A stretch of 64,000 nucleotides of DNA, from positions 62,001-126,000 of the forward strand of contig JACKPZ010000010.1 in the NCBI GenBank assembly GCA_024233135.1, read 5' to 3'. Position numbers and translations under genes: made by a program. Shown piece by piece: positions 9,901-18,503 of this stretch. This DNA comes from Akkermansiaceae bacterium (GTDB lineage: Bacteria; Verrucomicrobiota; Verrucomicrobiia; Verrucomicrobiales; Akkermansiaceae). Every line of letters starts with the position of its first letter. The first letter of the stretch is position 1. The notes beneath the pieces were generated by a model. That model was not told the origin of the DNA, made no database searches, and was given only the letters and a program-made list of their open reading frames with translations.

Positions 9901-11695
9901 CAGCTCCGACGTCGTCGGCTCCGCGAACCTGAGTCTGATCGGTTCCGCTTCGGTCACCAGCGGATCGCTTGACCTTCCCGGCGGAGCCACCCGGACGAAC
10001 CATGCCAACGCCCAAGGCGCCGCGCTCGCCGAACTGGCCACCACGATCAACGATTCGTATGCCCTGACCATCGAATGCTGGTTCAACCAGGACACCGCGC
10101 AAAACTGGGCCAAGTTGTTCATGGCGGGCAAGGGAATCGATTACAACTACATCGGCATCACCCCGCGGCGAGGCGCCGATGCCAATGTTTCCAGCCTCTC
10201 GATCCGGATCTCGGGCACGGAAAACAACGCACGAGGTGGCGCCGACGGAGGCCCGCTGGTCAACAACACGAACTACTACTGCGCGACCATCTGGAACCCG
10301 CTCACCAACCAGCTCATCCTCCACATCGGCCCGGTGGGCGGCACACTCCACACCTACACCGCCACCATGGGCGGCCAACAACTCGCCGAGATCGTGGTCA
10401 ACGAGTTCCGCGTCGGCGCCGCGGTGCAATGGCCGGATCCGGATTTCGACGGCCAGATCGACGAACTCCGCATCTGGCGTGGCGCCCTCTCCAACAGCGA
10501 TGTGGCCGCGAGTTTCGCCGCCGGCCCCGGACAACCCGCCGGCGATGTCGATGGAGATGGTCTTGACGACGCCTGGGAGTTCGCGATCGCCGGAGTGAAT
10601 CATCTCGACGAAGTCTCGCCCGGCGACGATCTCGACAACGACGGGTTGACCAACCTCGGGGAGTTCCAGGAAGGCACCGACCCCGACGACGCGGATTCGG
10701 ACAACGATGGATTCACCGACGGATTCGAGGTCGCTCAGGGTACCGATCCGAACGACAGCAACGACAAGCCGGTGATCCCTCCGACCATTCTCGCGCACCG
10801 GTATTCCTTCGCCACGGACGCCTCCGACTCGGTGGGCGGCGCGGACCTCACGACCATCGGAACGGCATCCGTCACCGGAGGGGCTCTGCAACTGCCCGGA
10901 GGAAGCTCGCGCACGAATTGTGCGATCGCGCCCGCCGCGACGCTGCCGGTTCTCGAAACCACCGTCCGCGATTCCGTCGCGCTGAGCATGGAATGTTGGT
11001 TCCGCCAGAACGCGGCGCAGAACTGGTCCAAACTCTTCATGGCCGGACGAGGGGCCGGCGGCGAGTATCTCGACATCACGCCACGCCGCGGAAACAGCGG
11101 AAACGTGCCGAGCATTTCGTTCAACAACGGCAGTGTGGAAAGCACCGCCATCGGCACCAGCGCCGGCCAACTTCCGAACAACGTGGACCACTACTGCGCC
11201 GCCGTCTGGAATCCGGTGACCGACCAACTCACCATCAGTATCGGCCCCGTCGGAGGCATACTGAAAACCCACACCGCGTCCCTCGGCGGGCGCTCGCTCA
11301 CGGCCGTCGCCATCAACGAGTTCTATCTCGGCGCCGCGGTGCAGTTTCCGGATCCGGATTTCAACGGAAGCATCGACGAGTTCCGCATCTGGAGCGGCGC
11401 TCTCGACAGTGCCGACATCGCGCGTCATTTCACCGCCGGAACGGAGGCATTCACCGTGGATCCCGTCGTGGATACCGTCGCGATGAACGAGGCGAAAGAC
11501 ACCCTCACGATCCACGTATCCGGTTTGGTTCCGACGCTCATCTACCATCTGCAGGAAAGCGCGGTCCTCGATGGATTCGCACCTGTTCCGGGATCGCAGT
11601 TCACCGCCACCGGTGATACGCGGACCATCCAGATCGCGATTGATCCATCCACTGTTCCCAAGCGTTTCTTCCGGCTCGCGGAAGGAGCCCCCTGA
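6977..11695 (+). CDS. Secreted zinc metalloprotease with cadherin-like domain and three LamG/TSP3 modules
   Basis: 1572 aa from a TTG start; no ATG gives a better N-terminus, and MKKKTTISVVGFLALAGAGG is a good signal or anchor sequence. The protease domain carries HEVGHTLGLAHD (about residues 333-344), the extended metzincin zinc site HExxHxxGxxHD, with a likely Met-turn at IMGVGYY near 367. A DVYSFTTTGG-type pre-peptidase C-terminal domain (about 415-530) and a cadherin-like stretch (about 537-640) follow. Three LamG/concanavalin-like modules, each opening LAHRYSF, start near 650, 965 and 1272. Between them lie Asp-rich thrombospondin type-3 calcium-binding linkers (DSDNDGF type). The end (about 1495-1572) is a small Verrucomicrobiota-type beta domain. 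Role: extracellular proteolysis with carbohydrate or glycoprotein binding through LamG; the target is unknown. GH76 follows after 20 bp on the same strand. Confidence 0.85.
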   Translation: MKKKTTISVVGFLALAGAGGVILLRQTPATSGTPDGDRRKIATQASEAGGIVESETPFRPVDTDRPAPTIRRLDFKALAETGATLHLALPDGKTATGIVDLARSDKKGGWSMIGGILSQPAEGRFVFVRQADGHHVGAMRFPDENHGYKLEDGPDGFPRLVAHDADEVSCVHYPMPPAPEDIADEPRADLRFLLPYEHPTDIPIPDYQNGVIPLQSLPGAIGVVYLDFDGEEGPHDNWGDFDAAPSGASNPQIIDVWSRVAEDFSPLNINVTTDLQVYLDAPENSRQRCIVTPTTDAAPGAGGVAWGGSWNWNGDTPCWAFYSTGKAAAEVISHEVGHTLGLAHDGQTTGVEYYGGHGGGDTGWAPIMGVGYYQNLTQWSKGEYANANQTQDDFVVMTGFNAVDLRADDCGDDAAGADPLELYGTTADDDGVIGTRTDVDVYSFTTTGGALSLHIAPVSAGPNLDLAAEIRNSSDAVVATSNPDGALDATFTNLNLGAGTYTLRIDGVGRGSPTGDGYTDYASVGHYSIDGTINGAIYPDRFTVNEFPPLGSLVGTVTPDNNHGANPLTFSIASGNSGGAFAIAAGTGTLTVANPAQFNHDHLSKGWNDPAEFELFVNVADPAQPSLNETLRVIVTVLDTGAVTPVALAHRYSFTSDASDSVGNADLTMTGATAVVRGQLDLPGGATRTNHASAQGAALTELADTIHNSPALTIECWFNQDAALNWAKLFMAGAHSGSQTGIDYMDITPRRLVDGNVSSMSIRNNGDTESHVIGATPLVNNVKYYFAATWDGPADLLTLRIGPVGGSLQTFATSMNGRSLADIDINEFYLGSAVYWGDPDFDGQIDEFRIWNGALSDEKAAANFAIGPNPADDSDIDGLPDTWELSFTGITSLTDLDGNLSAGNGPGAASGDFDGDGLSDADEYNGGDNSTDPTDTDSDNDGFPDPIERILGTDPNDPNDKPGAVLAHRYSFNVDSSDVVGSANLSLIGSASVTSGSLDLPGGATRTNHANAQGAALAELATTINDSYALTIECWFNQDTAQNWAKLFMAGKGIDYNYIGITPRRGADANVSSLSIRISGTENNARGGADGGPLVNNTNYYCATIWNPLTNQLILHIGPVGGTLHTYTATMGGQQLAEIVVNEFRVGAAVQWPDPDFDGQIDELRIWRGALSNSDVAASFAAGPGQPAGDVDGDGLDDAWEFAIAGVNHLDEVSPGDDLDNDGLTNLGEFQEGTDPDDADSDNDGFTDGFEVAQGTDPNDSNDKPVIPPTILAHRYSFATDASDSVGGADLTTIGTASVTGGALQLPGGSSRTNCAIAPAATLPVLETTVRDSVALSMECWFRQNAAQNWSKLFMAGRGAGGEYLDITPRRGNSGNVPSISFNNGSVESTAIGTSAGQLPNNVDHYCAAVWNPVTDQLTISIGPVGGILKTHTASLGGRSLTAVAINEFYLGAAVQFPDPDFNGSIDEFRIWSGALDSADIARHFTAGTEAFTVDPVVDTVAMNEAKDTLTIHVSGLVPTLIYHLQESAVLDGFAPVPGSQFTATGDTRTIQIAIDPSTVPKRFFRLAEGAP

Positions 11696-11715
11696 CACGA
11701 TTGCATCCACCCGCC

Positions 11716-12804
11716 ATGATCCGCTTCCTCGCCGCGTTCGGCATCCTGATCTCGATCCCGGCGGAAGCCTCCGGTTCCTATCAGGAGAAAGCCGCCGAGG
11801 TCACGGGATACATCCAGAAGAACTTCTGGCTCCGGCAAAACGACCTCTACGCGAAGACCCTCGAAGACCGCAGCCCGGACCACATCTGGGGCGGCGGCGT
11901 GATGTTTTCAGCCCTGGTGGCGGCCTCCCGCCACGACTCGAAATACTCACACGTCATGAGGAGGTTCTACGACGGCCTCGAGACATTCTGGGATTCGAAA
12001 TCGAAGCCCCCGGGTTACGAACCCAGCCCCACCAGCGGCGGTGGAAACGACAAATACTACGACGACAACGCGTGGATGGTCCTCACCTTTCTCGAGGCCT
12101 ATCAGGTCACCGGCCAGTCACGCTACCTGAAGCGCGCGGAGGAGACCCTCGACTTCGTCATGAGCGGTTGGGATGACACGCTCGGCGGCGGCATCTGGTG
12201 GCATGAACAACACAAGGACGACTCGAAGAACACCTGCGTCAACGCACCCGCCGCGGTCGCCTGTTTCCGGATCGCCAAATACGGCAACGAGGAGGAAACC
12301 GCGGCACGCGTCGCCGACGGGATGAAACTCACCGAGTGGACGACAAAGAACCTGCGCGGCGGCAACGGGCTCTTCGGCGACAACATCAAAAGCAACGGCC
12401 ACGTCAACGGCGGACAACTCACCTACAACAGCGCCCTGATGCTGCGCGCCTATCTCTGTGTCTACGCGCTCACCGGCAACGACCTCTACCTGGATGAGGC
12501 CCGCAAGATCGGCAGGGCGGCCGAGGCGTTTCTCGACCGCCGCACCGGCGCCTACCGCGATCTCTGGCGCTGGTCGCACCTGATGGTCGAGGCCGACCTC
12601 GAACTCTACCGCTGGACGCGGGAAGCATATCTGCTCGAGCGCGCGAAACGGGACTGCGACGTCCACTACGAGAAGTGGAAGAAGGACCCGCCGAAGGAAC
12701 TCATCGACAACGCATCCCTCGCCCGCCAGCTCTGGCTGATGGCCGAGCACGAGAGCAAGGAAGGGATCTCGTTCTGGCGGAAATCCGACCGCCTCAGGAA
12801 GTGA
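11716..12804 (+). CDS. GH76 endo-alpha-1,6-mannanase
   Basis: 362 aa; ATG at 11716 chosen over an in-frame TTG at 11701 because it starts directly with a signal peptide (MIRFLAAFGILISIPAEASG). The family folds as an (alpha/alpha)6 barrel and cleaves internal alpha-1,6-mannosidic bonds of fungal or yeast mannan backbones with retention. The catalytic Asp pair is visible in YYDDNAW (D116-D117), with the aromatic context WGGGVMFSAL and WWHEQHKDD also typical. Length suits a single-domain GH76. It converges on the GH125 gene, with only 2 bp between the two stop codons, and with GH125 and GH92 defines a mannan-degrading locus. Mycobacterial or plant alpha-mannoside substrates cannot be excluded. 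Confidence 0.9.
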   Translation: MIRFLAAFGILISIPAEASGSYQEKAAEVTGYIQKNFWLRQNDLYAKTLEDRSPDHIWGGGVMFSALVAASRHDSKYSHVMRRFYDGLETFWDSKSKPPGYEPSPTSGGGNDKYYDDNAWMVLTFLEAYQVTGQSRYLKRAEETLDFVMSGWDDTLGGGIWWHEQHKDDSKNTCVNAPAAVACFRIAKYGNEEETAARVADGMKLTEWTTKNLRGGNGLFGDNIKSNGHVNGGQLTYNSALMLRAYLCVYALTGNDLYLDEARKIGRAAEAFLDRRTGAYRDLWRWSHLMVEADLELYRWTREAYLLERAKRDCDVHYEKWKKDPPKELIDNASLARQLWLMAEHESKEGISFWRKSDRLRK

Positions 12805-12806
12805 GC

Positions 12807-14222
12807 TCAGGGTTTCTTGAGAACTTCCGGGTGATTCTCCCAGGTGTGGACCACGGCTTCGCCGAACAGTGAGTTCGACCACGCGAACCAGGGGCGCGTG
12901 TAGTTCGAGCCGTCATCCTTGTGGAACCCCTCGTGCATGAAACCGGTGCCATCGGTGTTGCGGACGAGCATGTCGAGGCACCTGCCGATTTCCTGCGGAT
13001 CGTCGCTCGTGAGCACGCGCGAGGAGATCCCCATCGGCCAGATCAGCCCGTCGCCGGCGCGGGCGAGGTGCGCGCTGCCGGTTCCTTCCGCCGCCCTGCC
13101 CTTGAAGAAATACGGATTGTCTCCGCTGAGAGCGAATCCGCGGGAGTTTTGATAGACCTCGTCCTCGATCGACCCGTATCCGAGATAAGGAATCGAAACG
13201 ATGCTCGGCAGGCCCGCGTCGTCGATCATCAGCACGTTGCCGAAACCATCGACCTCATAGGCATACATGCGGCCGTGTTCCGGGTGCTCGACGATGCCGT
13301 GTTTCCTGACGGCGGCCTCCACCTCGTCGGCCAGCGCGAGCGAGGTCTTCGCGAGTTCCGGTTTCTTCCCGAGCGCGTCGAGCATCTCGGCCAGACGACG
13401 GAGGTTGACGACGGCCATCAGGTTTTCGGGGATGTTGAACAGATAGGTGGCCGCGTCATCCGAGTTGCGGAACGTCGAGCAGATCATGCCGGTGGGTTTG
13501 ACCGGATTGCCGAAGCCGGCGCCGGGCACCGTGTCCGTCTGCCACTCGGTCTTCCGCATGAAGCTGTAGGGGCCTTTGCCGTCCTTGCGCTGCTGGACGA
13601 TCATCGTGTCCACGGAAAGCTGCATCGCTTCGAGCCACGTTTCATCGAACGCGGACGTATCGCCGGTGGCCTTCCAGTATTTCCACGCGAGGCGGATGCA
13701 ATAGGTGAGCGAGTCGAGCTCCCACTTGCGTTCGTGGACACCGGGTTTCATCTCGGTCATGTCGCTCTTCCACTCGCCCACCTTGTCGGGCTCGCGGTAG
13801 AACGCGTTGGCATACGGATCGATGAGGATGTAGCGCGTCTGGCGGCGGATCAGGCCGTTGATCAGCTTGGCGAGTTTCTCGTCGTCCTTGGCGAGAGGGA
13901 TGTAGTGGTTCACCTGCGCGGACGAGTCGCGCAGCCACATCGCGTCGATGTCACCGGTGATGATGTAGGTGTCCGGCACGCCGTTTTCCTCGGAGTAGAA
14001 AACGGTGGTATCGAGCGTGTTGGGAAAACAGTTCTCGAAGGTGCGCGCGGTCTCCGGATCCGCGATGCCGGATTTGACCTTTTGGATGAACGACTCGACG
14101 GCGTCGCTCTGGAAATGGCGTTTCCCGACCGGCGGCCGGGTGGTGGGCGCGTCGGCCGCGGACAGCGGTTGGATCAATGCCGCGGCGGCGAGGAATGCGT
14201 GGAAGATGCGGGGCTGGGTCAT
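12807..14222 (-). CDS. GH125 exo-alpha-1,6-mannosidase (intact copy)
   Basis: 471 aa, with a signal peptide ending near LSAADA, so exported. GH125 enzymes are inverting exo-alpha-1,6-mannosidases; here it would remove mannose from backbone fragments released by GH76. Family motifs are DIDAMWLRDSSAQ, HERKWELDSL (Asp general acid region), PTGMICSTFRNSDDA and the C-terminal HKDDGSNYTRPWFAWSNSLFGE. The start is ATG at 14222, overlapping the stop of the upstream chimeric frame as ATGA, so translational coupling is likely. Its first 107 codons lie inside copy 1 of a 497-bp tandem duplication and are repeated upstream. The coding sequence itself is complete. Confidence 0.92.
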   Translation of the reverse strand: MTQPRIFHAFLAAAALIQPLSAADAPTTRPPVGKRHFQSDAVESFIQKVKSGIADPETARTFENCFPNTLDTTVFYSEENGVPDTYIITGDIDAMWLRDSSAQVNHYIPLAKDDEKLAKLINGLIRRQTRYILIDPYANAFYREPDKVGEWKSDMTEMKPGVHERKWELDSLTYCIRLAWKYWKATGDTSAFDETWLEAMQLSVDTMIVQQRKDGKGPYSFMRKTEWQTDTVPGAGFGNPVKPTGMICSTFRNSDDAATYLFNIPENLMAVVNLRRLAEMLDALGKKPELAKTSLALADEVEAAVRKHGIVEHPEHGRMYAYEVDGFGNVLMIDDAGLPSIVSIPYLGYGSIEDEVYQNSRGFALSGDNPYFFKGRAAEGTGSAHLARAGDGLIWPMGISSRVLTSDDPQEIGRCLDMLVRNTDGTGFMHEGFHKDDGSNYTRPWFAWSNSLFGEAVVHTWENHPEVLKKP

Positions 14223-14396
14223 GGCGTGTCGGTTGCGGGTTCGTTCGATGCCGCGCGTCCGACACGGTGGCCGATCGCGCCATAGTAAGCGACATAGGCG
14301 TAGGCGAGCATCGGAACGATGAAGGAAAGCTGGATGCCGGCGTGGTCGGCCATGAAACCCTGGATCGGCGGCAGGATCGCTCCGCCGAGGATGGCC
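13900..14396. repeat. 497-bp exact tandem duplication, copy 1
   Basis: This segment is identical, as far as I can read, to 14397-14893. It contains the first 107 codons of GH125 and the last 59 codons of the MFS transporter (minus strand). Both junctions share the trinucleotide ATG; beyond it the copies diverge. The microhomology and perfect identity indicate a very recent duplication or an assembly error. Confidence 0.95.
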
Positions 14397-14719
14397 ATGT
14401 AGTGGTTCACCTGCGCGGACGAGTCGCGCAGCCACATCGCGTCGATGTCACCGGTGATGATGTAGGTGTCCGGCACGCCGTTTTCCTCGGAGTAGAAAAC
14501 GGTGGTATCGAGCGTGTTGGGAAAACAGTTCTCGAAGGTGCGCGCGGTCTCCGGATCCGCGATGCCGGATTTGACCTTTTGGATGAACGACTCGACGGCG
14601 TCGCTCTGGAAATGGCGTTTCCCGACCGGCGGCCGGGTGGTGGGCGCGTCGGCCGCGGACAGCGGTTGGATCAATGCCGCGGCGGCGAGGAATGCGTGGA
14701 AGATGCGGGGCTGGGTCAT
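14219..14719 (-). pseudogene. Chimeric reading frame: GH125 N-terminus fused to MFS C-terminus
   Basis: 166 aa created by the tandem duplication. Residues 1-107 are the signal peptide and N-terminal part of GH125 up to SSAQVNHY; residues 108-166 are the last 59 residues of the FucP-type transporter, starting MAILGGAILPP. The frame is open through the junction because the shared ATG codon restores it. It starts with the ATG that overlaps the MFS stop as ATGA and ends in the TGA that overlaps the intact GH125 start, so ribosomes could still be handed from MFS to GH125. It has no GH125 active site and only about two membrane helices, so it is most likely non-functional. If the duplication is an assembly artefact it does not exist. 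Confidence 0.85.
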
Positions 14720-14893
14720 GGCGTGTCGGTTGCGGGTTCGTTCGATGCCGCGCGTCCGACACGGTGGCCGATCGCGCCATAGTAAGCGACATAGGCGTAG
14801 GCGAGCATCGGAACGATGAAGGAAAGCTGGATGCCGGCGTGGTCGGCCATGAAACCCTGGATCGGCGGCAGGATCGCTCCGCCGAGGATGGCC
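14397..14893. repeat. 497-bp exact tandem duplication, copy 2
   Basis: Directly adjacent second copy. It holds the authentic 3' end of the intact MFS gene and a duplicated 5' end of GH125, which runs in frame into the MFS remnant of copy 1. Shift between copies is exactly 497 bases (not a multiple of three). Confidence 0.95.
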
Positions 14894-16215
14894 ATGACGA
14901 GCAGCGAGGACGCCTGGCTTTTCAGCGTGCCAAGCCCCTCGATGGCGAGCGAGAAGGTGTTCGACCATCCGATGGACGAGAACAAGCCGACGGCGATGAC
15001 GCACCACATGGCGACGGCGCCCTTCGCGAAGGCGGCGACGAGGAGCAGGAGCACCGCCGTGGACGAGAAGATGAACAAGGAGCGCCCGGCGAGCCCCTTG
15101 CCGAACTGGAACATCAGCCAGCAGAGGAAAACGAAAGGCAGGTAGCGCAGGAAGCTGCTCTGGTTCTCCACGATGTTGTTCCACCACAGGCTCGCCACCG
15201 AGTCCCCTCCCCCACCTTTCAGCGCGTCCAGCGGGGCGCTCTTGGCGACCCAGAGGAACAGGTAGGCGACCAGTGGGATGGCGACCAACAGCACCTGCTT
15301 CTTTCGTTTCGGAAGGTCGCTCAACTCCACGGAACCCATGAAGCGGCCGATCAACAGGCCGCCCCAGTAGATCGCGACGAACTTGCTGGCGGCGGATTCG
15401 TCGAGTCCGGCGATGTCCGGTTGTCCGAGGAAACTGATGATCGCGCTACCGACGGTAACCTCGCCGCCGACATACATGAAGATCGCGATGACCCCGAGGA
15501 ACACGTGGGGGATCTTCAGCGCGCCGGCACCCCGCTCGATGTTCCCCTCGCCGATGTGCGGAAGATGGATGAAGTAGAAAATGGCCGCGAGGACCAGGAA
15601 CACGACGCAGAAACCCATGTAGGGAACCTTCACCGAGTCCGCGCCATGCGCGTCCGTGCTGGCGAAATACTGGAAGATCAACCAACCGCCGATGAGCGGA
15701 CCGATCGTGGTGCCGACCGAGTTGAAACCCTGCGCGAGGTTGAGACGGCTCGATGCCGTCCGCTCCGGCCCGAGGATGGTGACATAGGGATTCGCCGCGA
15801 TCTGCAGCATCGCGAATCCCAGGCCGACGACGAACAGGGCGCCGAGGAACATCGGATAGGATTCCGCGCTGGCGGCGGGCCAGAACAGCGCGCTGCCGGA
15901 CGCGGAGATCACCAACCCAAGGACGACTCCGTTTTTGTATCCGATCCTGGCGATCGGGTCCCCCTTTGTGGCCGAGATCAGGAAATAGATGAGCGCACCC
16001 GTGAAGTACGCGCCGAAGAACGCGAACTGAACGAGCATCGCCTTGAAATACGTGAGTTCGAAGGCCTCCTTGAAACGCGGGATCAGGATGTCGTTGAAAA
16101 CCGTCATGAATCCCCACAGGAAAAACAGGGAGGTCATGATCGCGAACGGGCCGCGATAGGTTTGTCCGGATGAGGAACCCGAAGGAGTGCCGGAAGGTGT
16201 GCTGATCGATGCCAT
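14716..16215 (-). CDS. MFS sugar transporter, FucP/GluP-type proton symporter
   Basis: 499 aa with about 12 hydrophobic helices. It resembles the fucose/glucose-galactose MFS symporter family: FFLWGFMTVFNDILIPRFK in helix 1, ANPYVTILGPERTASSRLNLAQ around the helix 4-5 loop, and NSVGTTIGPLIGGWL. Role: uptake of the monosaccharide or short oligosaccharide released by the neighbouring enzymes, so mannose is the likely substrate; this is inferred from context. It lies 29 bp after GH92 and its TGA overlaps the next ATG (ATGA). The insert about residues 375-395, rich in Gly and Asp, makes it somewhat longer than the family's usual 410-440 residues. It is the only sugar importer linked to the mannan enzymes; no SusC/SusD pair is seen. 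Confidence 0.88.
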   Translation of the reverse strand: MASISTPSGTPSGSSSGQTYRGPFAIMTSLFFLWGFMTVFNDILIPRFKEAFELTYFKAMLVQFAFFGAYFTGALIYFLISATKGDPIARIGYKNGVVLGLVISASGSALFWPAASAESYPMFLGALFVVGLGFAMLQIAANPYVTILGPERTASSRLNLAQGFNSVGTTIGPLIGGWLIFQYFASTDAHGADSVKVPYMGFCVVFLVLAAIFYFIHLPHIGEGNIERGAGALKIPHVFLGVIAIFMYVGGEVTVGSAIISFLGQPDIAGLDESAASKFVAIYWGGLLIGRFMGSVELSDLPKRKKQVLLVAIPLVAYLFLWVAKSAPLDALKGGGGDSVASLWWNNIVENQSSFLRYLPFVFLCWLMFQFGKGLAGRSLFIFSSTAVLLLLVAAFAKGAVAMWCVIAVGLFSSIGWSNTFSLAIEGLGTLKSQASSLLVMAILGGAILPPIQGFMADHAGIQLSFIVPMLAYAYVAYYGAIGHRVGRAASNEPATDTP

Positions 16216-16244
16216 GGATGTTTGTTGGTGTCTGAAAAAGTTCT

Positions 16245-18503
16245 TCAGTCCGCGTCCGACATCGACCCCGGACGCGCGCCCTCATGGGTGGCCCAGATCG
16301 TGTTGTTCGCAGAGTCCATGTCGAAGACGATCCCGCCGCCTGCGGTGATCGTGCCATGGGTGAGGTAGGAAAGGTCGTATTGCCGCCCGTTCAACGTGGC
16401 GTGGTGGATATACGGCCGCATCGGTCCGTTCTGCCTCGCGGTGACGGTGAATTCCTTCCCATCCGGCAGGTGGATCGTCGCCTTGTCGAACAAGGGGCTG
16501 CCGATGACATACTGGTCGCTGGCGGGGTTCACCGGATACATTCCGATGGCGCTGAAGACATACCACGCGGAGGTCTGGCCGTTGTCCTCGTCACCGCACA
16601 ATCCGTCGGGAGTGGGATGGTAGAGCCGCGTCATCACCTCGCGGGCGCGGGCCTGGGTCTTCCACGGTTTTCCGGCATACGGATAGAGATAGATCATGTG
16701 CTGGATCGGCTGGTTGCCGTGCGCATACTGGCCCATGTTCGCGGCGACCATTTCGGTCATCTCGTGGATCATCCCGCCGTAGGCGCCGGTATCGACGTCG
16801 GGATCGGCCTGGAAGACGGCGTCGAGCTTGTCGATGAACGCCTCGTCGCCGCCCATCAGGCCGATGAGGCCCCGCACGTCGTGAAACACGCTCCACGTGT
16901 AGTGCCACGAGCAGCCCTCGGTGAACGGGCTGCCCCAGCGGACGGGGCTGAAACCCGGATCCCACTCGCCATTCGAAAGCCGGCCGCGCATGAATTGGAC
17001 CGAGGGGTCCCAGACGTTGAGATAATTCTTCGTGCGCCCGCGAAACACATCGGCGGCCTCCTTGTTTCCGGTTCCCTCCGCCACCAGCATCGCGCAATAG
17101 TCGTTGTAGGCGTATTCGAGCGTCTTGGCGACGGACTCGTGGGTCTTGTCGTGGGAGGCATATCCGCGTTCCAGATAGGAAGGTGCGCCATCACGGCCGA
17201 TCGACGCGATCGGTCCTTGTTGCGACGAATCGTGGAGCATGGCCGCGACCGCTTTCTTCGCATCGAAGTTCCGGTTGCCCTTGGCCCATGCGTCCGCGAA
17301 GAGCGAGAACGCGTGGTTGCCGATCATGCAGCCGCGGTGCCCCGGGCTGGCCCAGGCGGGAAGCCAGCCACTCTGGTCGTATGCCGCGAGAACCCCCTGG
17401 AGGATTTCCTCGTTCAACTCGGGAAACAGGATGTTGAAGAGCGGGTGGACGCAGCGGAATGTGTCCCAAAAACCGCTGTCGGTGAACATCACCCCCTCAT
17501 GCACCTTGCCGTCGTAGGGGCTGAAATAACGGCTTTTCCCATCGGCACCGATCTCGTTGAGACGATGGGGAAACAAGGTGGCGCGGTAGAGCGCGGTGTA
17601 GAACGTGCGCCGCTGGTCCGGCAGTCCGCCCTCGATCTCGATCCGGCCGAGAGTTTCGTTCCAACGATCCTCGGCGGCATCGCGGATTTCATCGAACGAC
17701 TTCCCGCCGATCTCCCGGCCGAGCGTGACCTCCGCCTGCGCGGGATCGATGAATGAGGACACCGCGCGGAACGTGACGACTCCGGGTTTCACCTTCACCC
17801 ACGCGCCGACGTGGTCGCCCTCGCGTTTCAGATCGCCGTTTGTTTCGCCGCCGGGTTGCCAGGTGCCTTGGTCGAGGAACGGCTGGTCGAACTGGAGGAT
17901 GAAGTGGTTGGCGAAGTTCTCCGGAACACCGCCGTGGTTGTTGCGGACATGGCCGACGATTCGTTTCTTCTCCGGCTGAATCTCGACGGACGATCCGCCG
18001 GGAAATCCGTCGAAGATCACGAAGGCATCCTTGTCCTCCGGGTAGGTGAACCGGAACGACGCGCAGCGCTCGGTGGGCGCCACCTCCGCGAGGGTGTCCC
18101 AGGTTTCCATCCGCACCTTGTAGTGATACGGATGCGAAAGCTCCTCCGCGTGGCTGAACTCCGACGCGCGCCCCTCCTCGTCACAGACCAGCTTCCCGCT
18201 CACCGGCATCACGGAAAACGCCGCATAGTCGGCGATCCACGGACTCGGCTGGTGGGTCTGGCGAAGGCCGCGGAGCTTGTTCTGCCGGTACTGATAGAAA
18301 AACGAATCCTTGCACGGCTGCGTGTACGGCGACCACGCGTTCATCGCGAACGGCAGGGCGACAGCCGGGTAGGTGTTGCCGTGCGAAAACCCCATCGTGG
18401 AGTCCGAGCCCTGCAGCGGATTGACCAACGAGGCGGGACCGTCCGCGGCGGCGACGGAGGGCAACAGGGCGGACACAGCGAGGAAACTCCGGAATCTTGT
18501 CAT
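16245..18503 (-). CDS. GH92 exo-alpha-mannosidase
   Basis: 752 aa, the usual GH92 length, with a signal peptide ending near VAAADG. The family comprises calcium-dependent inverting exo-alpha-mannosidases, mostly alpha-1,2 and alpha-1,3, acting on yeast mannan side chains and high-mannose N-glycans. Motifs: VNPLQGSDSTMGFSHGNTYP at the N-terminus, the HEMTEM general-acid motif (residues 580-585) and GDEDNGQTSAWYVFSAIG with Asp638/Asp640 as candidate base. ATG at 18503 is chosen because it begins the signal peptide; the frame extends upstream without similarity. It would strip side chains so that GH76 and GH125 can attack the alpha-1,6 backbone. Linkage specificity is not readable from sequence. 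Confidence 0.92.
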   Translation of the reverse strand: MTRFRSFLAVSALLPSVAAADGPASLVNPLQGSDSTMGFSHGNTYPAVALPFAMNAWSPYTQPCKDSFFYQYRQNKLRGLRQTHQPSPWIADYAAFSVMPVSGKLVCDEEGRASEFSHAEELSHPYHYKVRMETWDTLAEVAPTERCASFRFTYPEDKDAFVIFDGFPGGSSVEIQPEKKRIVGHVRNNHGGVPENFANHFILQFDQPFLDQGTWQPGGETNGDLKREGDHVGAWVKVKPGVVTFRAVSSFIDPAQAEVTLGREIGGKSFDEIRDAAEDRWNETLGRIEIEGGLPDQRRTFYTALYRATLFPHRLNEIGADGKSRYFSPYDGKVHEGVMFTDSGFWDTFRCVHPLFNILFPELNEEILQGVLAAYDQSGWLPAWASPGHRGCMIGNHAFSLFADAWAKGNRNFDAKKAVAAMLHDSSQQGPIASIGRDGAPSYLERGYASHDKTHESVAKTLEYAYNDYCAMLVAEGTGNKEAADVFRGRTKNYLNVWDPSVQFMRGRLSNGEWDPGFSPVRWGSPFTEGCSWHYTWSVFHDVRGLIGLMGGDEAFIDKLDAVFQADPDVDTGAYGGMIHEMTEMVAANMGQYAHGNQPIQHMIYLYPYAGKPWKTQARAREVMTRLYHPTPDGLCGDEDNGQTSAWYVFSAIGMYPVNPASDQYVIGSPLFDKATIHLPDGKEFTVTARQNGPMRPYIHHATLNGRQYDLSYLTHGTITAGGGIVFDMDSANNTIWATHEGARPGSMSDAD

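Noticed and set aside
8786..11710. 974-codon minus-strand open frame across the metalloprotease gene
   Set aside because: Shadow of the LamG/TSP3 region on the other strand; low-complexity Arg/Val/Gly with no signal or motif.
12921..14285. 454-codon plus-strand frame opposite GH125
   Set aside because: Antisense of a well-supported GH125 enzyme; His/Arg/Val-rich without domains.
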